NCBI RefSeq assembly: GCF_002215215.1
Contig: NZ_CP018632.1
Location: 1,422,501 to 1,486,500, forward strand
DNA: 64,000 nt
Reading direction: 5' to 3'
From: Granulosicoccus antarcticus IMCC3135
GTDB lineage: Bacteria; Pseudomonadota; Gammaproteobacteria; Granulosicoccales; Granulosicoccaceae
Under the pieces are notes generated by a model, which was given only the letters and a program-made list of their open reading frames with translations, did no database searches and was not told where the DNA came from. The first letter of the stretch is position 1. Each line of letters starts with the position of its first letter. A program made the position numbers and the translations under genes. Below, one piece after another: positions 54,421 through 62,914 of this stretch.

Positions 54421-55161
54421 ATGACACTTCTCTGGGAGCACAAAACCCCTGACACACACTACAGTGTGCGCCAATCGGGTGCCTCCATCAGGCTGTATAG
54501 CAACCGCGTCTTTCATAGTCAGTGGAATCCTGACAAGCCGTTTGCCGGCGGTGTCTGGGATTGCCTGAGCCTGCCGGTTCTGTATCGACCGGTGACAGAG
54601 ACACGACGAATACTATTGCTGGGTGTGGGGGGAGGGGCTGTCATACGACAGCTGCAGAGCATCTGTGAGTTTGCCGAATTATCGGCTGTCGAGATCGATG
54701 CCCAGCATCTGGACATTGCGACACGCTGGTTTGGCGTTACGGATGATCGTGTGGAGCTGATTCATGCCGATGCCATCGAATGGCTGGCAAATTACTCCGG
54801 TGAGCCTTACGACCTGATCATTGACGATCTGTTCGGACATAGTGAGGGCGAGCCCTTGCGAGCCTGCCCACTAACATCAAACTGGGTCGAACAGCTGCGC
54901 AGCAATCTGACAGCCAAGGGCTTGCTGATAGTCAATTGCGTCACTGCGCACGAGCTGAAGCAGGCGTTACCGGTGTTCAGCGACTCAGGCTTGCGTCATG
55001 GGTTTCGATGGACCTTGCCAGCCTACGAAAATGCAATTGGCGTATTGAGCCAGGAGAGCCTCCAGGCACGACAATGGTCAAGGCAGTTGGAAGATACCGG
55101 GTTGGACAATGCAACCCAGCGTCAGGCGAGAGCAACGATCAGGCGCCCGTTGAGATATTAG
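54421..55161 (+). CDS. Spermidine-synthase-like SAM-binding protein
   Basis: 246 residues with a Rossmann methyltransferase/aminopropyltransferase core. Motif I is ILLLGVGGGAVIRQL, motif II is SAVEIDAQHLDIA, then VELIHADAIEWL and YDLIIDDLFGHSEG. The last block, with paired Asp, resembles the polyamine synthase gate region. The N-terminal tetramer domain of true spermidine synthases is reduced to about 60 residues, so the substrate is uncertain. The start could also be 54382; ATG 54421 (MTLLWEHK) is closer to family length. Confidence 0.72.
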   Translation: MTLLWEHKTPDTHYSVRQSGASIRLYSNRVFHSQWNPDKPFAGGVWDCLSLPVLYRPVTETRRILLLGVGGGAVIRQLQSICEFAELSAVEIDAQHLDIATRWFGVTDDRVELIHADAIEWLANYSGEPYDLIIDDLFGHSEGEPLRACPLTSNWVEQLRSNLTAKGLLIVNCVTAHELKQALPVFSDSGLRHGFRWTLPAYENAIGVLSQESLQARQWSRQLEDTGLDNATQRQARATIRRPLRY

Positions 55162-55165
55162 GAGC

Positions 55166-55190
55166 CTGATCGCAGTAGATCAGTCTATTT
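55166..55190. terminator. Weak hairpin between convergent genes
   Basis: ctgatc / gatcag with a 6-nt loop, followed by tctatttt. It lies between the SAM-binding protein and the converging TraF-like gene. Confidence 0.4.
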
Positions 55191-55202
55191 TCGGACAGGT
55201 CC

Positions 55203-56633
55203 CTAGAAGCTGTAGGCAAGCTGGAAACCGGCTTCCAGAGACTCCAGACCATTCAGACGTGCACCGATTTGCAGTGGACCAAGGCCGACACCCAGACTCA
55301 GAGAGGTTGCGTCAGTGTCTCGTGAGTTATCGATACTGACGCCACCGCGTATTGCCAGCTTGGCCGTGCCGAACTCCAGCCCTAAACCCATTTTCTGAGT
55401 TTCGAAGTTGTCGACCTTGGCTTCATTAAGAGCCAGGTCGCCGCTGACACTGAGCATGCCATATTGATACAGGGCACCAACAATCAGTTGTGGCGTTGTT
55501 TCAAATTCGAAGTCGTTGGCTGTCTTGATGGATTCAGGAATGATGTTACGCAGCACAGCTGCGAGGCGCACAGGATAGGAGTGCAGTGCCATTGACGCAC
55601 CAGCGTCGAGCGTAAATGAGTTCTCGGTGGCTTCGCTGTCATCGAGCCGATCTTCGATGGACGGATTTGAATCGTCAAATTCGTCCTGCGCTCGAATGAG
55701 AACATCATAAGCACGCAGGGCGGAAATTTTCGGTGTTATGCCGGCATCAATGTCGTATTTTCCGACTTTGAATGAACTGGCAATACTGATACCGAGTTGG
55801 GTTCGTATCAGAACGGAGCCGTGTGCCTCTGAGGTCAGTACATCTTCAGGTTGCTGGACTTGCAGTGTAGCGCCCAGTGCATCGGCTTCAAGATAGGGTG
55901 AGTCTTCTGCCTCACCCAGAGTGAGGACGTCATCTCCCAGAACTTCCTGAAAATCTGTTATGTAAGTCCGGTCACCTTCTGCGATATCCGGAGTGCCTGA
56001 TGCGGTGCCACTGACTCGCAGATTGACAGCGATGGGGTATTGGTTGCTTGTGAATGCGACTCCCATATCCAGCGTTGCCTGAGCGTCGATAGTTTCATCA
56101 TCGACCGTGTCCAGAATATCCAGCAATTGAGTGGAAAGGTTGGCCACCCCGGTGGTGCCGTCCACGCAGGTCTGATCTCTTCTGTCCGGGCTAGGCGAGA
56201 AGGGATCGCACTGTACCTCTCTGGTACCCAGGGCTGCCACCTCGTCGTCTATATCATCGAACAGGTTTTCATTGTCATCATCAGTCAATGTGTCAATGGC
56301 CTCGCCAGAGTCCCGAACTTCAGCCGCCATGCCAATACTGAAGTGGAAGGTCTCCTTGCGTTGCTGCATCGCCATGAGTGAAGCAGGATTATCCACAGCA
56401 CCGTGTACACCCTGGCCGTTGGCAATGACAGAGCCACCCAGAGCGATGGAACGTGCATCAGCAGACCATGCGGGAGCGGCCAGCGTCATCGTCAGTAATG
56501 CGGTGGCAACCATGGCCGCCACTTTGCTGCTTGTCAGTGTGTTTGCTGAAGTGTCATCGCCCGGGCTGCGTGGGTCTTTGAGGCAGACGGAAGATGCATC
56601 CGTGAACGAATTGCTGCAAATTGGACGGGACAT
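55203..56633 (-). CDS. TraF-like (PF13729) outer-membrane barrel protein
   Basis: 476 residues. The N-terminal signal is long, its hydrophobic part being VATALLTMTLAAPAWSA. RSIALGGSVIANGQGVHGAVDNPASL is the opening of the TraF_2 family (conjugation-operon TraF-like, FadL/OmpP1-related barrels). Alternating beta strands continue to the terminal aromatic residue (AGFQLAYSF), the usual sorting signal for the barrel-assembly machine. GAGG five bases before ATG 56633 supports the start. No conjugation genes are nearby, so a chromosomal outer-membrane role is likely. Confidence 0.78.
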   Translation of the reverse strand: MSRPICSNSFTDASSVCLKDPRSPGDDTSANTLTSSKVAAMVATALLTMTLAAPAWSADARSIALGGSVIANGQGVHGAVDNPASLMAMQQRKETFHFSIGMAAEVRDSGEAIDTLTDDDNENLFDDIDDEVAALGTREVQCDPFSPSPDRRDQTCVDGTTGVANLSTQLLDILDTVDDETIDAQATLDMGVAFTSNQYPIAVNLRVSGTASGTPDIAEGDRTYITDFQEVLGDDVLTLGEAEDSPYLEADALGATLQVQQPEDVLTSEAHGSVLIRTQLGISIASSFKVGKYDIDAGITPKISALRAYDVLIRAQDEFDDSNPSIEDRLDDSEATENSFTLDAGASMALHSYPVRLAAVLRNIIPESIKTANDFEFETTPQLIVGALYQYGMLSVSGDLALNEAKVDNFETQKMGLGLEFGTAKLAIRGGVSIDNSRDTDATSLSLGVGLGPLQIGARLNGLESLEAGFQLAYSF

Positions 56634-56748
56634 TGAAACCTCAGGGTCAGGTCAGGAGCGTTTACGGGGATGATTACCCGGGGCTGCCTGAATAAAATGA
56701 TGAGAGACCTGAACTGCACTTACTGTACCGAAGCTGCGGGTTTGCAGA

Positions 56749-59199
56749 TTACTGAATGTTACCGGCTGCCAATGCGGCATTGATGATAGCGTGCCGGGTT
56801 TGCTCACTAAGCAGGGTATGTGCCTTGCCCTCCACCTCGAGCATTGATTTCTCGGGTGTCAGTCTATCGTCATGAACGGCCACGTAACCTTGCTGGATCA
56901 TGCGCTCCACAAAAGCCCGGTGCAGATGTTTGTCGTATAACTCAGCTGCATCAACACCGCTTGTATTGGCAAGACGCTCGGCACTCATCTGGTTACGCAG
57001 CGCCAGCTCATCTCTGGTAATACCGCCTTCGTGCGCCCTGGCCAGTAAAGAGGCGCACAGATAGTTACGTTCAAGTCCGGGCATGACGACTTGTGCCAAT
57101 CGCATCAGGGAGAGCGCCTGAATGGTGCCTGCTGAGGCGCGATGCCACTTGCCATCGACCTGCTCCAGCAGGCCTGATTGCATTAACGCTTGCAATGAGC
57201 TGTCGATTGTCGACTCGTCTGGCTCTGTTGGAAGGAAGAGCTCTCCTTGCAGAAAGGGGAATGTCAGTTTGATCAGCTCCTTCAAATATGTCTCGCTTCG
57301 GGTGCGGCTGTTACTGAAGGCGGCGGCGATGAGTGCTGGTAGTGTCAGCAAATGCAGGATGTTGTTTCTGAAATAGGTCAGTGCTGCCAGTTGGCCAGGC
57401 TTTGGCTGAATGAGAGGCCCGATACTATCCGAGTAGGTCTCGATGAAGCCGAGTCGAGTGCCATGCTCAATCAAATCGTCAGCATTGATGGCAGGCACAA
57501 CCACCGGTGTGTGCGCATGTGCCTGACTTAGAAGTTGGTGGTATATGTCGATCTGCAACATCAGTTCATCGCGACTGATGCGCCCCCGTGGCGTTGCCAG
57601 CAGGGTGATGGCTAGCAAACTGATAGGCGTGACGCAGGCCGCTTCATTGATATTTTGCATGATGCTGGAACCCAGAGTCTCGACAACCGGATGCAGCCAG
57701 TCGGGGCGTTCAAGGGGCGCAGGTAATTGACGCCAGTTGCTCTGATGACTATCAAGGATCGTATCCAGCGCTATCGGTTCGCCGAAATTGACATGCACCC
57801 GACCATAGTCTTCCTTGAGTGTGCGCAGTGCCTTGACCAGTGCAAATATTGTCTCCTTTTGCTTCTTGCCACCTGCCAGTTCGCTGGTGAATGAACGCCC
57901 TTCGAGTAATCGCTCGTAGCCAAAGTAGACCGGAATGAACATCACCGGTGTCTTGGGCTCACGAAGATAGGCGTGCACGGTCATGGCCAGCATTCCACCT
58001 TTGGGGGGCAGGAGTCGGCCAGTACGGCTGCGTCCACCTTCCACGAAATATTCAAGCGCATGTCCGCGTTGCAGAATTTCCTTCAGGTAGGCGTTGAAAA
58101 CGGCTGCGTATAACGGATTTCCGGTAAAGGTTCGTCGCAGGAAGAAGGCGCCTCCACGGCGTAGCAAGCCGCCGACAACAGGCAGATTCAGGTTGATTCC
58201 GGCAGCGATATGCGGCAGTGAATATCCTTGCATATAAAGGATATAGGAGAGTAGTAGATAGTCTATATGGCTGCGATGACATGGCACATAGATCAACTCA
58301 TGGCCATCTGCAACAGCCTTCAGTCGGTTGATTCCGGACAGCTCGACGCCGTCGTAGAGCTCGTTCCATAGCCGGGTAAGCAGATTGTGCAGAATGCGAA
58401 CGGTTGGATAGGACACATCAGCCGCGATCTCGAAAGCGTATTTTTGTGCCTGGCGACGTGCCCGCTCTACAGGTTTGCCGTCTGATTCCTTAACGATAGC
58501 CTGACGCACAGCATCATCTGCCAGCACATGATCGATCAATATGCGTCGGTGTGACTGGTCAGGACCAAGGGTGGCGATGCGTCTTTGCCGGAAGTGGACT
58601 CGCAATACACGGGAAAGTTTACGCTCAAGTATCCGGGGGGCCTCACCGGTATTCTTTAACGTATTGAATGACAGCGGTTCACTGAAGCTGAGCAGTGTAT
58701 GTCGCCCATGAATCAGTGTTGTGATGAGCTTGCGGGTACGCCCTGCAAACTGCCAGTTCTCTGTGAACCACAAACGCCAGATAGAGGACTCCTTGTCCGG
58801 CGCCCGGCCCCAGTAGACGCCGACGGGGACGATTTGCAGCTCGCCGGCATCGGCATCGATGTCCAGACCAGCGCTGACCAGTCTGTTCAGGCGTGCTGAG
58901 ATAGTGGGGCGCAGCTTGCGAAAAATGCTGCCCTGGCGTGATTTAAGCACATCCACGGATGAGCTTTCTGTGTTGGTGCCGTAAAGCAGTTTGTCAGTAG
59001 GGTCGGGCAGGCCATGTTGTGCGCAGGCCAGTTGCAGCGCACAGCGATCGGCCACGCCACCCACCTCCAGCACGTACAGAACGGGCAAGTCAGGATCGAT
59101 CAATGCACTTGGACTGTCAGGCAATACCTGAGGTTTCACCCATATCGACAGAATGCGTAACGGTAGATTTGTGATAATACGGTAGGTAGTGTTACGCAT
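56749..59199 (-). CDS. plsB: Glycerol-3-phosphate 1-O-acyltransferase
   Basis: 816 residues, the size of E. coli PlsB (807). Acyltransferase motifs are VPCHRSHIDYLLLSYIL (HX4D), RRGGAFFLRRTF, YFVEGGRSRTGRLLPPKGGML and VMFIPVYFGYERL. This peripheral inner-membrane enzyme makes lysophosphatidate, the first committed step of phospholipid synthesis. ATG 59199 (MRNTTYRIITNLP) is chosen over an in-frame TTG at 59214. Monocistronic; its promoter region is shared with the divergent AhpD-like gene. Confidence 0.95.
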   Translation of the reverse strand: MRNTTYRIITNLPLRILSIWVKPQVLPDSPSALIDPDLPVLYVLEVGGVADRCALQLACAQHGLPDPTDKLLYGTNTESSSVDVLKSRQGSIFRKLRPTISARLNRLVSAGLDIDADAGELQIVPVGVYWGRAPDKESSIWRLWFTENWQFAGRTRKLITTLIHGRHTLLSFSEPLSFNTLKNTGEAPRILERKLSRVLRVHFRQRRIATLGPDQSHRRILIDHVLADDAVRQAIVKESDGKPVERARRQAQKYAFEIAADVSYPTVRILHNLLTRLWNELYDGVELSGINRLKAVADGHELIYVPCHRSHIDYLLLSYILYMQGYSLPHIAAGINLNLPVVGGLLRRGGAFFLRRTFTGNPLYAAVFNAYLKEILQRGHALEYFVEGGRSRTGRLLPPKGGMLAMTVHAYLREPKTPVMFIPVYFGYERLLEGRSFTSELAGGKKQKETIFALVKALRTLKEDYGRVHVNFGEPIALDTILDSHQSNWRQLPAPLERPDWLHPVVETLGSSIMQNINEAACVTPISLLAITLLATPRGRISRDELMLQIDIYHQLLSQAHAHTPVVVPAINADDLIEHGTRLGFIETYSDSIGPLIQPKPGQLAALTYFRNNILHLLTLPALIAAAFSNSRTRSETYLKELIKLTFPFLQGELFLPTEPDESTIDSSLQALMQSGLLEQVDGKWHRASAGTIQALSLMRLAQVVMPGLERNYLCASLLARAHEGGITRDELALRNQMSAERLANTSGVDAAELYDKHLHRAFVERMIQQGYVAVHDDRLTPEKSMLEVEGKAHTLLSEQTRHAIINAALAAGNIQ

Positions 59200-59290
59200 G
59201 AAGGCAATCAGCAAGCTCGCTCATCGGTCAGGTTTCCAGTCCGCTCCATGGTGACGCATTACCAGTAACTTGCACAAGCACAGAAGAGTG

Positions 59291-59872
59291 ATGGGGCATA
59301 ATGTAATCAACATTCCTGCAGACGAGCATACCGTGTCCAGATTATCAACCCCTGAAGAAGCCAGCCTCCAGCAAGAGACTCTGGAGGCACTTGAGTCGGT
59401 TCGCATGAACGGCAAGCTGGCTGAGGTCTATCTGCAATTTGCCAATAGTGAACATGCATTGCGTGCCTATCTTCATATGGAACAGGCTCTGGCCGGTGGC
59501 TCTTTGTCGAAAACCGAAACAGAGGCCATCAAGCTTTGGGTCAGTCAACAGACCGGTTGTGACTATTGTCTGTCCGTACACACATTCAAGAGCAAGCAGG
59601 CAGGGCTCAATGCCGAGCAGCAACGCGCTCTTCGCAAGGGCGAGCCAACGGGGGATTCTCGAATCGACTGCATGCTGAAAGTGGCGCAGGCGCTGATGCA
59701 GGTGCGGGGTAAATTGCCCGAAGCCTTACTGGCAGAGGCTCGAGAAACGGGCTTGAGTGATGAAAATCTGGTGGACCTGACTATGGCTATATCCACGATC
59801 TATTTCACCAACCTGACCAATCACATCAACGACTCTATCTCGTCGCTGCCGCCGGCACCGGATCTTTCCTAA
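59291..59872 (+). CDS. AhpD-like / carboxymuconolactone decarboxylase-family protein
   Basis: 193 residues. The AhpD-type redox motif is visible as GCDYCLSVH (Cys90, Cys93, His97), with the helical CMD fold around it (LAGGSLSKTETEAIKLWVS). Such proteins act as peroxidase partners or thiol reductases. ATG 59291 (MGHNVINIPADE) has AGAAGAG just upstream, better than the longer in-frame start at 59270. Its stop overlaps the converging GTPase gene by four bases. Confidence 0.83.
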   Translation: MGHNVINIPADEHTVSRLSTPEEASLQQETLEALESVRMNGKLAEVYLQFANSEHALRAYLHMEQALAGGSLSKTETEAIKLWVSQQTGCDYCLSVHTFKSKQAGLNAEQQRALRKGEPTGDSRIDCMLKVAQALMQVRGKLPEALLAEARETGLSDENLVDLTMAISTIYFTNLTNHINDSISSLPPAPDLS

Positions 59873-61497
59873 TCAGGCTTGTCCGCTGAGCTGCTGACGG
59901 CTGCGCGACCCAGAACCTGGCCCAGGCGCTTGACCTGTGACCAACGCTCGCGCCAGCTGAAGGACTGTTCACCACGCTCTACCCGTCGTCTATTCAACTG
60001 TGTCAAGGTTGCATTGTCTTGTAGCATCATGAGTTGCGCTGCCACTGCATCGACGTTGTAACGCCCTTTGTCTACGGACAGGCAAACCGGAATTGCCGGT
60101 GTCTCAGCTGGCAGGCCAATCTGGCTTGTCGCACTGAGCAGGGCATCTCGAATGTTGCTCGCTTTTCGATCATCACTGTCCAGAGCATAGGGAGGTTCCC
60201 AGAGCGCCTTGGGTGTCAGCTGGTCGACATGAGTCATTACCAGCATGATGGGGGGCATCCTTCTTCTGGGCAAAGCCGCAAAACCTTGCTGTAAAGCCTG
60301 CCAGACCTGCTGGTCGGGGGCGCGTGCAGGTTGATTGGCACGCACGACCAGAAGCAACATGTCCGCTTGCATGGCAAGTTGCATCAACGAGGCAGGTTCG
60401 TCGATTGTGTGATTCAGGCCGACAGTATCAATGATGTGCATGGGGGCAGCCCCATCCAGTTGCAGGCGGTGTGTCACGGTTCTGTCAGTGGTTGGCAGAA
60501 TATCGACTTCCGCTTCCAGTGTGTCCGCTAGTGCATTGACGAGTGAGGATTTTCCTGCACTGGTCTGTCCTGCAATGACAATACGCAGTGGCTCGGAGGC
60601 GGGTGCCGGTTGCTGGATATCCTGTTGGTAGGCACTGCTGCGAAATTCCTGCAGCTCGTTCGCCGATGTCTTCAGCTTGCCACTGTACAGATCGATTCCC
60701 ACCTGTACCACTTCCTGAAGCAGCAGGCGTTTGAGATCTTTCTGTACATTGACACTCAGATGATCGAACACTCGATTGGTGAACTGATCTTTCAGCTCAC
60801 CAATCGCAGCCGCTACAGGGTTTGCCAGGCGCAGAGTGCGACGGGCAGTGTTGAACCACATGTAGCCAGTCTTGATATTCTGTTGTTTGCTGTACAGGGT
60901 AACCAGCGATGCAACCGTAACCTTTTCTGCGAAGGGAATGTGTTGCAGGATGACGTGGCGGTAGCGCTCACTGGCTACCGAGAGAACTAGCAGAGCTTCC
61001 GGTAAAGTGAAGCGATATTCGAGTCGGTTTGAACGCTCAGCACCACCGGGGCTTCGCTTGATATCGGGGTGGTAGTGGGATGAGACTGCCGAGAGTAGCT
61101 GCAGTGATTCATCAGGAAGACTCTGCCAGGCAAGTTCTTCTGCGAGTCGTGACTCGATAATCAGACTGACCTGTCGCCACACGGCGCGATCCTGCTCTGT
61201 CCAGTCTTGCCTTTCATCCAGGCTGTCGGGAAGTTGTTCGACAGCTTCGTCCGTTTTCGTCTGCTTGGGCAAATCAGTCGAGTGATTGGCCTCACGGTGT
61301 CTGGACCACAAAATAAAGGCGGTATAGCCAATCAGGGTCGCCCCCAGCCAGATTGCCAGCACCTGCAACAGCCGGTCGTTTTGCCACAGCCAGGCAACGC
61401 CAAGAAGGCTCAGGCTGAAAACCGGCAGTAGTACGACAAGCGCGATATACCAGGCTGCACTATGAGTACTGCCTCTGAACAAAGAGCGCAAGTTCAT
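59869..61497 (-). CDS. Membrane-anchored dynamin/Era-like GTPase
   Basis: 542 residues. Two N-terminal membrane helices (YIALVVLLPVFSLSLLGVAWL; VLAIWLGATLIGYTAFIL) are followed by a helical region of about 230 residues. The GTPase domain then shows G1 GQTSAGKSSL, G2 Thr in TTDRTVTHR, G3 DTVGL and G4 THVD. The domain order (membrane, helical, GTPase) is unusual. It overlaps the downstream end of the next GTPase gene by four bases (start 61497 against stop 61494), so both are made together. No substrate or process is known. Confidence 0.8.
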   Translation of the reverse strand: MNLRSLFRGSTHSAAWYIALVVLLPVFSLSLLGVAWLWQNDRLLQVLAIWLGATLIGYTAFILWSRHREANHSTDLPKQTKTDEAVEQLPDSLDERQDWTEQDRAVWRQVSLIIESRLAEELAWQSLPDESLQLLSAVSSHYHPDIKRSPGGAERSNRLEYRFTLPEALLVLSVASERYRHVILQHIPFAEKVTVASLVTLYSKQQNIKTGYMWFNTARRTLRLANPVAAAIGELKDQFTNRVFDHLSVNVQKDLKRLLLQEVVQVGIDLYSGKLKTSANELQEFRSSAYQQDIQQPAPASEPLRIVIAGQTSAGKSSLVNALADTLEAEVDILPTTDRTVTHRLQLDGAAPMHIIDTVGLNHTIDEPASLMQLAMQADMLLLVVRANQPARAPDQQVWQALQQGFAALPRRRMPPIMLVMTHVDQLTPKALWEPPYALDSDDRKASNIRDALLSATSQIGLPAETPAIPVCLSVDKGRYNVDAVAAQLMMLQDNATLTQLNRRRVERGEQSFSWRERWSQVKRLGQVLGRAAVSSSADKPD

Positions 61498-62603
61498 CCG
61501 TTTTTCTGTTCCTTGAAGGCGTTGACAAAGGCGTCGCGCAGTTGCTCGGGGTCAAGAGACTGGTTGTGCTTGCGACGATACAGATACAAGCAAGCGGCGC
61601 GTCCGAGTGCATAGGTACTGGCGAAACTGATGCTGGCCGCAGCGGCAGCTCCGGCGCTCTGGCCATAGACAGGTATGAATTTGGCTAATTGCCTGCCGCC
61701 CAGCGATAGCGCGTAGCGGTATAGAAACCCGCTCCCCATCGCTGCGATAAATTCTGTGGCGATACGCCGGTCCCAGTCGATATCGTAACGACCCGCCAGC
61801 GCATGCAGCATTTTTCCCTGCAAGCTGGGAACCGCTATCAGGCCCACAGCTGGCATCAGATCAACCGCTGCAGCAGCGCTGGCATAGCCAGTAATTTCAC
61901 GACGCTGAGCCAGAAACAGCGTTTCCTCCTGATCTCGACTATCACGTCGCATCAGAACGCGGGCAAGCTCCGGCACCAGATTGGTAATGGCGTCGCGCAG
62001 TTGGTTCAAACCGACATCAGGGTCTTCAAAACCATCGTCCGGATCAGTGAAGTCAATGCGCACTGTCGTCGGGGAGCCCTGCAGGGCAGTGGCAATCTGC
62101 TGCGTATTGAATGTGATAGAGCGTTCCAGATCATCTGCTGCCAAGGTGTGCAGCGCGGTGTGAATGTGTAAAACGGCAAGATCATCGGCTGCCAGTGCCA
62201 GGGAATGCAGTGCCTGGACAATATCTGACTGTGTCGGATCGTCGACTCGGGTTAACACAAGCAATGCATGACTACCGCCCTTGGCGGCGGCCAGGTCGAC
62301 TGTCGGGTCATAGTGGGCTTCGCCCAGCCCGCGTGTATCCAGAAATCGCATGACCGGTGCGTCTTTTGGGTGATCATAGTGCTGGGAGCTTTGCGTGCAG
62401 GGCTCAAAACCGTTACCTATCTCGGCTCGCGAGTCTCCCGTCAGACGCTGGATGATCGAGGTCTTGCCGGCACCTGTTTTGCCCAGTAGCCACAGTACCG
62501 GCAGAGTATCCCGATGACGCGACAGTGCCGCTTCCAGTGCAGGGCTCGGTTCGGGTTGAACCAGCGCTTGAAACCAGCGTCGCCAACCTGGCAAGGTACT
62601 CAT
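61494..62603 (-). CDS. GTPase with C-terminal DUF697 membrane domain
   Basis: 369 residues. G1 is GKTGAGKTSIIQRLTG, G3 DTRGLG and G4 TRVDD in the first 200 residues. A C-terminal DUF697-like hydrophobic region follows (SAAAAVDLMPAVGLIAVPSL; FIPVYGQSAGAAAAASISF). DUF697 is found in YcjF and related GTPases, usually paired with a second GTPase, as here. ATG 62603 (MSTLPGWRRWFQ) is preferred over a longer in-frame start at 62627. First gene of the leftward two-GTPase operon. Confidence 0.8.
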   Translation of the reverse strand: MSTLPGWRRWFQALVQPEPSPALEAALSRHRDTLPVLWLLGKTGAGKTSIIQRLTGDSRAEIGNGFEPCTQSSQHYDHPKDAPVMRFLDTRGLGEAHYDPTVDLAAAKGGSHALLVLTRVDDPTQSDIVQALHSLALAADDLAVLHIHTALHTLAADDLERSITFNTQQIATALQGSPTTVRIDFTDPDDGFEDPDVGLNQLRDAITNLVPELARVLMRRDSRDQEETLFLAQRREITGYASAAAAVDLMPAVGLIAVPSLQGKMLHALAGRYDIDWDRRIATEFIAAMGSGFLYRYALSLGGRQLAKFIPVYGQSAGAAAAASISFASTYALGRAACLYLYRRKHNQSLDPEQLRDAFVNAFKEQKNG

Positions 62604-62651
62604 CTGCCGTATACTCCGTGCACGCAATCGGTCACGTCTGAGGCTGTTCTC

Positions 62652-62914
62652 ATGAATGAACTACTAGAACTACAGACTGGCCAGGTGGCTTTCATTACCG
62701 GTCTCATGTCAGGTTTTTCCCTGTCGATTGCTGCGCATGTCCTACGTTACGGCATTCGTAGCAGAATGGCGCAATTGGTTTTTCTCCTGTGGGCTGGTTG
62801 GCAACCCGGCTTGTCGGAGTGTTGAGTTCTCTGATTGCAATGGGAACTCTGGTTACACTCTGGTTCGTTTGGCAGGATATCAATGCCATCAGCGTCGCTT
62901 TGGAAAATTTATAA
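62652..62914 (+). pseudogene. Small two-helix membrane protein, frame broken at a T5 run
   Basis: Starts MNELLELQTGQVAFITG and runs to RSRMAQLVF, then goes out of frame to a stop at 62825. The other frame continues SPVGWLATRLVGVLSSL, LVTLWFVWQDINAIS and ends VALENL with a stop at 62912-62914. One extra T in the run at 62779-62783 would join them into 87 residues with two membrane helices. The final stop overlaps the ABC transporter start. The function is unknown. A consensus error is as likely as true decay. Confidence 0.6.
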
